Assembly (NCBI GenBank): GCA_964396055.1
Contig: CAYNDV010000166.1
Location: 1 to 9,684, forward strand
Length of the DNA stretch: 9,684 nt
From: CAYJPV01 sp964396055
GTDB taxonomy: Bacteria > Acidobacteriota > Vicinamibacteria > Vicinamibacterales > JAKQTR01
Direction: 5' to 3'
The translations under genes were made by a program, and so were the position numbers. This document shows positions 1-5,620 of this stretch, piece by piece; the first letter of the stretch is position 1, and the number at the start of each line of letters is the position of its first letter. Under the pieces are notes generated by a model that saw nothing but the letters and a program-made list of their open reading frames with translations, did not search any database and was not told the DNA's origin.

Positions 1-674
1 GAGGCGGACACCAGCAGCGACGTGCCGAACAGCATCGTCAGGCCGGTGACCGTGAGGGGGGAGTACCGGGTCAGCAGCGCGCGCGCGCCGACGGTGTAGA
101 CGGCCCAGCAGCCGACGGCCCCCATCGTGAAGAGGTCTCCCGCGAGTGACGCGCCGCCGAACCCCGCTCCCAGCCCGACGACGAGATAGACGCCGGTCAG
201 GGAGAGCAGGATGCCGGCCCACTGCGGCCGCGCGATCCGCTCGTGCCCGGCGAGCGCGCTCGCGATCGACACGGCGACGGGCGAACAGCCGATGATGAGC
301 GAGCTGTTCGACACCGAGGTCCGCGCGATGCCGGACATGAAGAAGACCTGGTAGACGAAATGGCCGGCGGTCCCGATCGCCGCGAGCCGGAGCCAGTCGC
401 GGCGCGGCATGCGCGGAATGCCGGTCCAGGCCAGGGCCGCGGCGATCGCGGCGGACGCCACCGCCATCCGCGCCGCGTTGAAGGCCTGGGGAGGGATTTC
501 CCGGAGCGCCGCCTTGATGACCGAGTAGTTGGCGCCCCAGATGAAGACCATCAGGAGCAGCAGGGCGTCGGACGAGGACAGGGAGAGCCAGCGGCGCACG
601 CGCTCCCTCCGCGCCGGCCGCGGGGCCGGCGCCGGACCAGGGGGCGGAAGCGGGCCGGGACGACGAGGGCTCAT
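1..674 (-). CDS. EamA/DMT-family transporter, C-terminus cut by window edge
   Basis: The minus-strand reading frame is open from an ATG at 674 to the left edge, giving 224 codons of a family usually near 300 residues, so about the last quarter is missing. The translation is a run of hydrophobic helices with features typical of the drug/metabolite transporter superfamily (EamA repeat): FIWGANYSVIKAALREIPP in the first helix, a following AARM segment, and a RTSVSNSSLIIGCSPV stretch near the end of the first repeat. The second repeat begins near the edge. Such proteins export or import small metabolites across the inner membrane; the substrate cannot be told. The first 25 residues are Pro/Arg-rich and unlike the family. 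A GTG at 599 preceded by GGAGG with a 6-nt spacer may be the true start. The gene lies 30 nt behind atpE on the same strand, where atpF would be expected. Family call secure, substrate unknown. Confidence 0.88.
   Translation of the reverse strand, partial: MSPRRPGPLPPPGPAPAPRPARRERVRRWLSLSSSDALLLLMVFIWGANYSVIKAALREIPPQAFNAARMAVASAAIAAALAWTGIPRMPRRDWLRLAAIGTAGHFVYQVFFMSGIARTSVSNSSLIIGCSPVAVSIASALAGHERIARPQWAGILLSLTGVYLVVGLGAGFGGASLAGDLFTMGAVGCWAVYTVGARALLTRYSPLTVTGLTMLFGTSLLVSA
606..610 (-). promoter_or_regulatory. Shine-Dalgarno that favours a later start of the EamA gene
   Basis: On the minus strand GGAGG lies 6 nt before an in-frame GTG at 599-597. Starting there removes a 25-residue Pro-rich leader and puts the start just before the first membrane helix. 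The ATG at 674 has GGAGG (687-691) only at a 12-nt distance. Confidence 0.45.
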
Positions 675-698
675 CCCGGCCCCCTGCCTCCACTCGGG

Positions 699-714
699 CG
701 GCGGCTAGCCGCCG
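699..714. other. GC-rich perfect palindrome across the atpE stop codon
   Basis: Sixteen bases, cggcggctagccgccg, are perfectly self-complementary and include the atpE TAG stop. In RNA this can fold as a 6-bp GC stem (699-704 with 709-714) with a CTAG loop. It lies between atpE and the transporter gene. No U-run follows, so a classical terminator is not supported; it could stabilise the atp transcript's 3' end or damp read-through, or be a chance result of Gly-Gly codons. Confidence 0.3.
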
Positions 715-1049
715 AACGGCTTGATGAAGAACAGGATCAGCGAGATCAGCAGCACGTAGATCACGAGCGACTCGATCAGCACGAGGCCCAGGATCAGGTT
801 GCCGCGGATGTCGTTGGCCGCGGCGGGGTTGCGGGCAATCCCCTCGACCGCGGCGCTGAGGCCCTTCGCCTGGGACAGGGCGCCGAACGCGGCGGCGATG
901 GCCAGGGCGAAGCCGGCAGTGATAATCGACCACCGGACCACTTCGACGCCCGTCGACGCCGCGCCAGCGGCCTCCTGGGCGTAGACAGGGCTGGCAACGC
1001 CGAGGGCCAGCACGGACAACGTCATGACAAGGGCGAAACGGTTCTTCAC
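705..1049 (-). CDS. atpE: F-type ATP synthase subunit c with N-terminal signal peptide
   Basis: The protein has 114 residues, longer than the usual 70-90 because of an N-terminal leader (about residues 1-24, basic start, hydrophobic core, likely cleavage after PVYA). The mature part is the standard two-helix hairpin of the rotor ring: helix 1 at about 38-66, the polar loop ARNPAA at 72-77, and helix 2 at about 84-110 with the ion-carrying carboxylate E93. Q60, E93, S94 and Y98 align with the Na+-binding residues Q32, E65, S66 and Y70 of Ilyobacter tartaricus subunit c; the residue matching T67 is Leu. The start is GTG, preceded by GGAGG (1058-1062) with an 8-nt spacer. It follows atpB by about 70 nt. 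The usual next gene, atpF, is absent. Identity is very secure; ion specificity is inference. Confidence 0.97.
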   Translation of the reverse strand: MKNRFALVMTLSVLALGVASPVYAQEAAGAASTGVEVVRWSIITAGFALAIAAAFGALSQAKGLSAAVEGIARNPAAANDIRGNLILGLVLIESLVIYVLLISLILFFIKPFGG

Positions 1050-1057
1050 GACCTCAG

Positions 1058-1062
1058 CCTCC
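1058..1062 (-). promoter_or_regulatory. Shine-Dalgarno of atpE
   Basis: Strong GGAGG on the minus strand, 8 nt before the GTG start at 1049. Strong initiation fits the need for many copies of subunit c per complex. Confidence 0.7.
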
Positions 1063-1119
1063 TCGAGTAGGTAACGTCCTTCAGGTTCCCAGTGCTCCGG
1101 TCTTGCGATCTCGTGCGCG

Positions 1120-1935
1120 TCAGGCCGCCGCGTGCCCCGGCTGGTGCGACGGCTCGTGGGCGTGCCCGTGGGCCTCGTCGTGGCCGTGTTCGGAGGCCAC
1201 GGCGCCGCCCAGATAGATCATCGTCAGCATGACGAAGATGAACGCCTGCAGCGGCATCGTGATGATGCCCAGGAACATCACCGGCAGGGGCGCCAGGAAC
1301 GGCACGATGCTGAACAGGATCAGGATGACCAGTTCTTCCCCGAACACGTTGCCGAACAGTCGCAGCGAGAGCGACAGCACGCGGGAGAGATGGCTGATGA
1401 TCTCGATCGGCAGCATGATGGGCGCGATGAACAACGGCGCCCCGGGCGGCGCGGCGAAGTGCTTCAGGTACGCCCCCAGGCCCTGCTCGCGCACGCCCTG
1501 GATGTGGTAGTAGACCCAGACGGTGAGGGCGCACCCGAGCGTCACGTTGATGCTGCTGGTGGGCGCCATGAAGCCCGGCACGAGGCCGATCAGGTTGCAC
1601 ACCAGGATGAAGGCGCCAATCGTGCCGACCAGCGTGAGGTACCCGGGGCCCTTCGGCCCGACGATGTCGGCCAGCATGCCGCGCAGGCCGCCGACCACGT
1701 CCTCGAATACGATCTGCAGCTTCCCGGGATGTTCCACGCTCAGGCGCGCGCGCAGCACGTAGGCCACCGCCACGAGCACCGCCACAATCAGGTACACCAT
1801 CACGATGTAGTCCGGAATCGGCTTGTCGGGGTGCGCGAACTGGTAGCCCAGCAACCCGCCGATCCGGACCACGATGGGCCCGAAAATCGCGTTGACGACC
1901 TGCACGATCCAGAGTTCGTGGTGGAGCTGTTCCAT
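1120..1935 (-). CDS. atpB: F-type ATP synthase subunit a with His-rich tail
   Basis: This is the stator subunit that forms the ion half-channels against the c ring. With the ATG at 1935 it has 271 residues. It contains the diagnostic SLSLRLFGNVFGEE segment with the essential arginine (R192, equivalent to E. coli R210) and PLQAFIFVMLTMIYL near the end (Q230, like E. coli Q252). PIPDYIVMVYL and HPGKLQIVFEDVVGG in the N-terminal third match bacterial a subunits. After the last helix comes a tail of about 25 residues with seven histidines (ASEHGHDEAHGHAH and beyond). A TTG at 1974 with AAAGG (1983-1987) at 8 nt would add 13 residues; the ATG is preferred because it begins directly at the conserved HHELWIV region, although it has no clear Shine-Dalgarno. 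It lies between the atpI-like gene and atpE. Confidence 0.96.
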   Translation of the reverse strand: MEQLHHELWIVQVVNAIFGPIVVRIGGLLGYQFAHPDKPIPDYIVMVYLIVAVLVAVAYVLRARLSVEHPGKLQIVFEDVVGGLRGMLADIVGPKGPGYLTLVGTIGAFILVCNLIGLVPGFMAPTSSINVTLGCALTVWVYYHIQGVREQGLGAYLKHFAAPPGAPLFIAPIMLPIEIISHLSRVLSLSLRLFGNVFGEELVILILFSIVPFLAPLPVMFLGIITMPLQAFIFVMLTMIYLGGAVASEHGHDEAHGHAHEPSHQPGHAAA

Positions 1936-1982
1936 GGGCGTCTGGCATGGTCGCCGGGCACGCGCCCCTGGCAACCGTGTAA

Positions 1983-1987
1983 CCTTT
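1983..1987 (-). promoter_or_regulatory. Possible Shine-Dalgarno for an alternative TTG start of atpB
   Basis: AAAGG on the minus strand lies 8 nt before an in-frame TTG at 1974. It supports a 13-residue longer subunit a (MPGARARRPCQTP added). The ATG at 1935 has no such signal, so the true start is open. Confidence 0.35.
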
Positions 1988-2013
1988 CAAGGATACCGTA
2001 TGGCCTCGGTCCC

Positions 2014-2049
2014 GTAAAGGGCGGCAGCGCTGCACGCGGCTGCCCTTAC
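2014..2049. other. Imperfect stem-loop between atpI and atpB
   Basis: GTAAAGGGC at the left and GCCCTTAC at the right pair with one bulge, enclosing a GCAGCGCTGC palindrome (2024-2033). It fills the roughly 120-nt gap between the atpI-like stop and atpB. It could be a processing or stability element in the atp message. There is no T-run to call it a terminator. Judged by eye only. Confidence 0.28.
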
Positions 2050-2057
2050 CCGCCGTG

Positions 2058-2462
2058 TCACCGCCGCCGCTGCAGCCGGATCGCCTCGCCGGTGATGGCC
2101 ACCACCGGGGCCGTCACGCCCGCGATGAGGCCGACGGGATGCGCCCGCAGGACCGCCAGCAGCAGCCACGCCACCACGCCGACGATCACGTACCGCAGGA
2201 CGAAGGCCGTGACCGGCCACATCAGGGAGGCACGTGGCTCGGCGGACGCACCGTCAGCGGCCGCCGGAGCCAGCCGCCGGACCAGGGCATCGACGCCGCC
2301 CTTGATGGCGCGGAAACTGAAGGCCATCAGGGCGCCGCCGCCAATGACCCCGAGCGCGCCGCTCGTCCCACCCCGCTGGATGGCCAGCGCGGCGACGGCC
2401 ATCACCGCGCACACGATCGCCGCATCCCGTTCGACGCGCCGCAACGAGAGGTCGGATTCCAT
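2058..2462 (-). CDS. atpI: AtpI-like protein (ATP synthase subunit I family)
   Basis: A 134-residue membrane protein with four hydrophobic segments (about 14-29, 35-50, 82-105 and 108-127), a charged N-terminus and an Arg-rich end (RLQRRR). Size, topology and position directly upstream of atpB match the ATP-synt_I family (UncI/AtpI). Members studied in Propionigenium and Acetobacterium help assemble the c ring and are not part of the finished enzyme. The sequence of this family is poorly conserved, so the call rests largely on context. It starts 6 nt after the stop of the preceding atpZ-like gene, so the two are very likely co-transcribed. ATG start; no strong Shine-Dalgarno, so translational coupling to the upstream gene is likely. 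Confidence 0.75.
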   Translation of the reverse strand: MESDLSLRRVERDAAIVCAVMAVAALAIQRGGTSGALGVIGGGALMAFSFRAIKGGVDALVRRLAPAAADGASAEPRASLMWPVTAFVLRYVIVGVVAWLLLAVLRAHPVGLIAGVTAPVVAITGEAIRLQRRR

Positions 2463-2468
2463 CGGCGC

Positions 2469-2789
2469 TCAGTCGTCGGCCGGATCCAGTTCGTCGGCAC
2501 CACCCGGCTGCCGGTCGCGCCCGGCTGGCACACCAGCCGGCGGCGGCAAGGGCGGCGACGAGGGCGGAAACGCCCGCGAGACCGTCCGGTACACGTTCAG
2601 GACGCCGGCGACGAGCCCGAAGAAGAAGAACAGGATGAACAGCCACGGGGCCGTGCCGAGCCACCCGTCCAGCACCCGGCCGAACCACGCGCCGATCACC
2701 AGCGCGAGGACGAAGGACAGTCCGACGGTGCTGAGCGCCCCGGCGGCCCGCAACGTCTCACCGGTCTGCCTCGAGGAGAAAAGACCCAT
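2469..2789 (-). CDS. atpZ: AtpZ-like F0F1 ATPase-associated protein
   Basis: A 106-residue protein with two membrane helices (about 22-38 and 48-66) joined by a short loop with GRVLDGWLGTAPW, followed by GLVAGVLNVYR. This is the pattern of the ATPase_gene1/AtpZ family, found at the head of atp operons and linked in Bacillus to AtpI and magnesium handling or assembly. After residue 73 comes a low-complexity Pro/Gly tail ending in acidic residues (ADELDPADD), likely unstructured and cytoplasmic. It is the first gene of the atp cluster here. The ATG at 2789 has no clear Shine-Dalgarno (upstream is GTCCCCACCC), which may mean a near-leaderless or weakly initiated message. Confidence 0.78.
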   Translation of the reverse strand: MGLFSSRQTGETLRAAGALSTVGLSFVLALVIGAWFGRVLDGWLGTAPWLFILFFFFGLVAGVLNVYRTVSRAFPPSSPPLPPPAGVPAGRDRQPGGADELDPADD

Positions 2790-2815
2790 GGGTGGGGACA
2801 GTCTACTGTAGATGG

Positions 2816-2850
2816 CAGAAGGCAGAAGACAGAAGACAGGAGACAGAAGG
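2816..2850 (+). repeat. CAGAAGA heptamer array, left outer arm
   Basis: Five units of seven bases in tandem: CAGAAGG, CAGAAGA, CAGAAGA, CAGGAGA, CAGAAGG. The array has no stop codon in any frame of either strand. It lies in the likely leader of the atp message. Its reverse complement, TCTTCTG, forms the array at 5621-5648. It resembles in kind the short tandemly repeated heptamers of cyanobacteria, though the sequence differs. Confidence 0.9.
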
Positions 2851-2863
2851 AATACACCTCAAG

Positions 2864-2912
2864 CCCCTAGCCTCTAGCCTCTAGCCTCTAGCCTCTAGCC
2901 TCTAGCCCCTGG
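2864..2912 (+). repeat. CCTCTAG heptamer array, left inner arm
   Basis: Seven units: CCCCTAG, five perfect CCTCTAG (2871-2905), then CCCCTGG. Each perfect unit contains CTAG, a tetramer that is rare in most bacterial genomes. The array ends 5 nt before the first ATG of the downstream gene (2918), so it occupies the place of the ribosome-binding site. Its reverse complement forms the array at 5494-5549. Confidence 0.92.
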
Positions 2913-2917
2913 CCTCC

Positions 2918-4102
2918 ATGTGCGCTAGCATGGGCCGTTACGATGTCGTCGCGAGTGGAGCTGTTCGTTCCGTGCCGATAACGTCACCAGTGGCCCTGTG
3001 GCGCCGATGGCGCCCCGACGTCTGGGTCTTCATTCCGTATTACGACAAGGACGGCCGCCTCGAGAGCCCCGAGTACGACCTGCCCGCCTTCCGGGTCGAA
3101 GTCGCGTCGTGGTTCGAGACGCTCGGCCTGGCCTGGCACTGGGTGCCGGTCACGCTCACCAACATCGGCGAGGTCATCCAGGCGTTCCAGGCCGCGCACG
3201 CAACGCGCCCGGGTGTCGTGCTGAACCTGTGCGATGGCAACGAGATCGACGGGTCGCCCGGCGTATCGATTGTCCGGGCCCTCGAAACCGCGCGGGTGCC
3301 CTTCACTGGCAGCGCCTCAGCCTTCTACGAACTGACGACGTTCAAGAGCCCGATGAAGGCCCGGTTGCTCGCGCGGGGCGTCCCCACGGCCCCGTTCGTC
3401 GTCTTGCGGGATCTGCCCGACGACGCCTCACGAATCGCGGCGGAGGTCGGGTTTCCGGCCTTCGTCAAGCCCGAGGTGTCGGCCGGCAGCGGCGGCATCG
3501 CCCTGTCGTCCCGCGTCAACAGCGCGGAGGAGGCCCTCGCGCGGGTCGCGCACCTGATGGCGGGCGAAGACGCGGCGTTCTACCGGCGCACCGGGCTGTT
3601 CGTCGAGCGGTTCATCGACGGCCCCGAGTTCACCGTCCTCGTCGTGGCGGATCGATCGGCGGCGCTCGGGGCGCGCGCCTATCCGCCCGTGCAGCGGATC
3701 TTCCATTCGGCGCTGCCGCCGCACGAGCGGTTCCTCAGTTTCGACCGGTACTGGTCGGAGTACAAGGAAGAGTCGCGCCTGCCCGGCACCGAGCCGTTCT
3801 ACCGCTATGAACGGGCGCCGGCCGCCTATGCCGGCCGCCTGGCGCACCTGGCCGAGCGGGCGTTCACTGCCGTGGACGGGACCGGCTACGGCCGCGTGGA
3901 CATCCGGCTGCAGGCGTCCACCGACGAACTGTTCGTGCTCGAGGTCAACTCGAACTGCGGGCTGTCGGGCGACCGTGAGACGTCGGTCGGCGAGTTGCTC
4001 TTCCTGGCCGGGATTCCCGCGCACCAGCTCGTGGCCGAGATTCTGTCCGACGCCTTCGAGCGGGCCGACATCCCCGCCGCCTGGACGGCGCCATCCGCAT
4101 GA
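2918..4102 (+). CDS. ATP-grasp ligase, D-Ala-D-Ala-ligase-like, first gene of cassette
   Basis: A 394-residue protein with the fold order of D-alanine-D-alanine ligases. The N-terminal domain is at about 34-135 (VLNLCDGNEIDGSPG and VPFTGSASAFY). The central ATP-grasp subdomain has FVKPEVSAGSGGI (K184 and Gly-rich loop) and FVERFIDGPEFTV (E230). The C-terminal metal site is GYGRVDIR (R326, D328) and LEVNSNCGLS (E342, N344). All core ATP/Mg residues are present, so it should activate a carboxylate as acyl phosphate and join it to an amine. It lacks the GG.S.E..VS N-terminal signature of true Ddl and has Cys (C347) where Ddl has Pro, so peptidoglycan synthesis is unlikely; the substrate is unknown. 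The start is uncertain: ATG at 2918 or 2930 follows the repeat without a Shine-Dalgarno, and GTG at 2972 has GGAG at 11 nt. The stop overlaps the next gene (ATGA). Confidence 0.9.
   Translation: MCASMGRYDVVASGAVRSVPITSPVALWRRWRPDVWVFIPYYDKDGRLESPEYDLPAFRVEVASWFETLGLAWHWVPVTLTNIGEVIQAFQAAHATRPGVVLNLCDGNEIDGSPGVSIVRALETARVPFTGSASAFYELTTFKSPMKARLLARGVPTAPFVVLRDLPDDASRIAAEVGFPAFVKPEVSAGSGGIALSSRVNSAEEALARVAHLMAGEDAAFYRRTGLFVERFIDGPEFTVLVVADRSAALGARAYPPVQRIFHSALPPHERFLSFDRYWSEYKEESRLPGTEPFYRYERAPAAYAGRLAHLAERAFTAVDGTGYGRVDIRLQASTDELFVLEVNSNCGLSGDRETSVGELLFLAGIPAHQLVAEILSDAFERADIPAAWTAPSA
2957..2960 (+). promoter_or_regulatory. Possible Shine-Dalgarno for a later start of the first ATP-grasp gene
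   Basis: GGAG lies 11 nt before an in-frame GTG at 2972. The 18 residues that would be lost show no recognisable conserved feature, and the conserved domain begins near residue 34. The spacing is long, so this is only a candidate. Confidence 0.3.
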
Positions 4103-5499
4103 AGATCTGCGTGCTTCTGCCGTCCTACGAGGGGTCGGCGTGCGACTACCAGCACTACGACCCGCCCCGGGATCTGTCCGGGCTGCTACCCGGGCACGAG
4201 TGGCGCCACGTCCTGCTCAAGAAGGTGTCGGCCTTTGCCCAGATTCAGGCTCTGGTCCACGAGGGCTTCGACGTCTTCGTCAACCTCTGCGAGGGGTACC
4301 GCGACTCGGATGTCGTCTCGATCGACGTCATCCAGGCCCTCGAGTATTTCGACGTGCCCTTCACCGGCCCCTCGAGCGCGCTGTACGACCCGCCCAAGGA
4401 CCTGATGAAACGGGCGGCGCGATCGAGCGGCGTCGCCGATCCGCCGTTCGTGGTCGCCGACGGGCCCGCCGACGTCGCCGAGGCCTTGGCCTGCCTGCGG
4501 TTCCCGATGTTCGTGAAGCCCGCCGGGTACGGTGACAGCATGGGCATCGACGACGGGGCCCTGGTGCGCACCCGGGACGCCCTCGAGCGGCAGGTCACCC
4601 GGGTCACGTCCGAGTTCGGGCGCACGCTCATCGAGGAGTACATCGAGGGCCGCGAATTCACCGTCCTCGTCTGCGCGTCGCCCGACGCCGGCGGTACGCC
4701 GCTGGCGCTCCTGCCGGTCGAGTTCCGGTTCCCGCCGGGGCCGGCGTTCAAGACCTACGCCCTCAAAGTCACGCAGTTCCACCCCGAGTGCAACGTGCCG
4801 TGCGCGGACGCGGCGCTGGCCGGGCGCCTGAAGGAGGCCGCCACGGCCGTGTTCCGGTCGTTCTCGGGCGTCGGCTACGCGCGGATGGACTTCCGGGTGG
4901 CCCCGGACGGCCGCATCTACTTCCTGGAGGTCAACTTCGCCTGCTCGGTGTTCTACCCCGAGGGCTACCAGGGCTCGGCCGACTACATCCTCCACTACGA
5001 CGGCCTGGGCCAGGCCGGCTTCCTGCGCCACATCCTGGCCGAGGCCCGCGCGCGCCACCAGCGCCGGCAGAAGGCCTACATCGTGCGTCCCCGCAACGGC
5101 GGCTACGCCATGTTCGCCTCCCGCGCCCTGCGCCAGGGCGACGTGGTCTTCAAGGGCGAGGAACGCGCCCAGCGCATCGTGACCCGATCCCACGTCGAGC
5201 GAACGTGGAGCGACGCCGATCGCGAGACGTTCTACCGCTACGCATACCCCATCGGCTCCGAGGTGTTCGTCCTGTGGGACCTCGATCCCGCCGAATGGGC
5301 CCCGCAGAACCACTCGTGCGATCCGAACACCGAGTTCCGCGGCCTGGATGTGGTGGCGCGCCGGGACGTGGCCATCGGCGAGGAACTGACCCTCGACTAC
5401 GGCATCTGCTACGACAGCCGGATGATCCAGTTCGACTGCACCTGCGGGTCGCCGCGCTGCCGGGGGCGCATCACGGGGGGACGGGGGCTGTTTGGCTAG
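4099..5499 (+). CDS. ATP-grasp ligase fused to SET/post-SET lysine methyltransferase
   Basis: A 466-residue two-domain protein. Residues 1-315 are ATP-grasp: FVNLCEG (60-66), VPFTGPSSALY (86-96), MFVKPAGYGDSMGI (K140 and Gly loop), LIEEYIEGREFTV (E180, E186), GYARMDFR (R262, D264) and LEVNF (E277, N279). Residues 325-466 are a SET domain: GGYAMFASRALRQGDVV, then NHSCDPN at 404-410, GEELTLDYG at 427-435 with Y434 in the catalytic-Tyr region, and post-SET CTCGSPRC (C447, C449, C454). C407 of NHSC would be the fourth zinc ligand. SET enzymes use S-adenosylmethionine to methylate lysine. The ATP-grasp pocket differs from Ddl (N279 is followed by FACS, not TxPG). Translation is probably coupled to the preceding gene (ATGA at 4099). 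The TAG stop lies inside the first heptamer unit of the downstream array. Substrates are unknown; ligation plus lysine methylation of a peptide or protein is inference. Confidence 0.92.
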   Translation: MKICVLLPSYEGSACDYQHYDPPRDLSGLLPGHEWRHVLLKKVSAFAQIQALVHEGFDVFVNLCEGYRDSDVVSIDVIQALEYFDVPFTGPSSALYDPPKDLMKRAARSSGVADPPFVVADGPADVAEALACLRFPMFVKPAGYGDSMGIDDGALVRTRDALERQVTRVTSEFGRTLIEEYIEGREFTVLVCASPDAGGTPLALLPVEFRFPPGPAFKTYALKVTQFHPECNVPCADAALAGRLKEAATAVFRSFSGVGYARMDFRVAPDGRIYFLEVNFACSVFYPEGYQGSADYILHYDGLGQAGFLRHILAEARARHQRRQKAYIVRPRNGGYAMFASRALRQGDVVFKGEERAQRIVTRSHVERTWSDADRETFYRYAYPIGSEVFVLWDLDPAEWAPQNHSCDPNTEFRGLDVVARRDVAIGEELTLDYGICYDSRMIQFDCTCGSPRCRGRITGGRGLFG

Positions 5500-5549
5500 A
5501 GGCTAGAGGCTAGAGGCTAGAGGCTAGAGGCTAGAGGCTAGAGGCTAGA
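5494..5549 (+). repeat. GGCTAGA heptamer array, right inner arm
   Basis: Eight perfect tandem units of GGCTAGA. The first unit is coding: it gives the last Gly codon and the TAG stop (5497-5499) of the ATP-grasp/SET gene. Because each unit and its complement contain TAG and the period is not a multiple of three, the array closes all six reading frames. It is the reverse complement of the array at 2864-2912. Confidence 0.95.
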
Positions 5550-5556
5550 GAGAGAC

Positions 5557-5599
5557 GACGGGCGCGGCGAGCGGGTTCCCCCCACTCGCCGCGCCCGTC
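5557..5599. terminator. Bidirectional hairpin between the cassette and nuoN
   Basis: Arms GACGGGCGCGGCGAG (5557-5571) and its perfect complement (5585-5599), 15 bp. Past a C/A mismatch the stem continues with GGG/CCC, leaving a loop of about five bases. It lies between two converging transcripts, the cassette (plus) and nuoN (minus), where a shared terminator is expected. No T-run follows on either strand, so it is either a GC-rich non-canonical terminator or a 3'-end stabiliser. Confidence 0.7.
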
Positions 5600-5620
5600 T
5601 CATCGAAGCGTGCCTTGCCT

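Larger units (their letters stand above)
2790..2917. promoter_or_regulatory. Divergent intergenic region between the atp operon and the ATP-grasp cassette
   Basis: This 128-nt gap must hold the start signals for atpZ (minus) and probably for the cassette (plus). Most of it is two heptamer arrays. I see no convincing -35/-10 pair on either strand. An 11-nt imperfect palindrome, TCTACTGTAGA, sits at 2802-2812, 13 nt upstream of atpZ, and could be an operator, though it is short enough to be chance. Confidence 0.4.

Noticed and set aside
1132..2811. Open plus-strand frame of 559 codons opposite the atp genes
   Set aside because: It is the antisense shadow of atpB, atpI and atpZ, all of which have clear family features. 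The translation is rich in Arg, His, Asp and Gln without domains, as expected from GC-rich third positions.
2802..2812. TCTACTGTAGA palindrome as a repressor operator upstream of atpZ
   Set aside because: Only 5-bp arms and a single copy; it matches no operator I can name. Mentioned in the intergenic entry only.
2816..2912. CRISPR array
   Set aside because: Units are seven bases and directly adjacent with no spacers; no cas genes nearby.
2918..4102. Peptidoglycan D-alanine-D-alanine ligase (ddl)
   Set aside because: Core catalytic residues fit, but the N-terminal Ddl signature is missing, the loop after the last metal ligand differs, and there are no cell-wall genes nearby. Kept as Ddl-like with unknown substrate.
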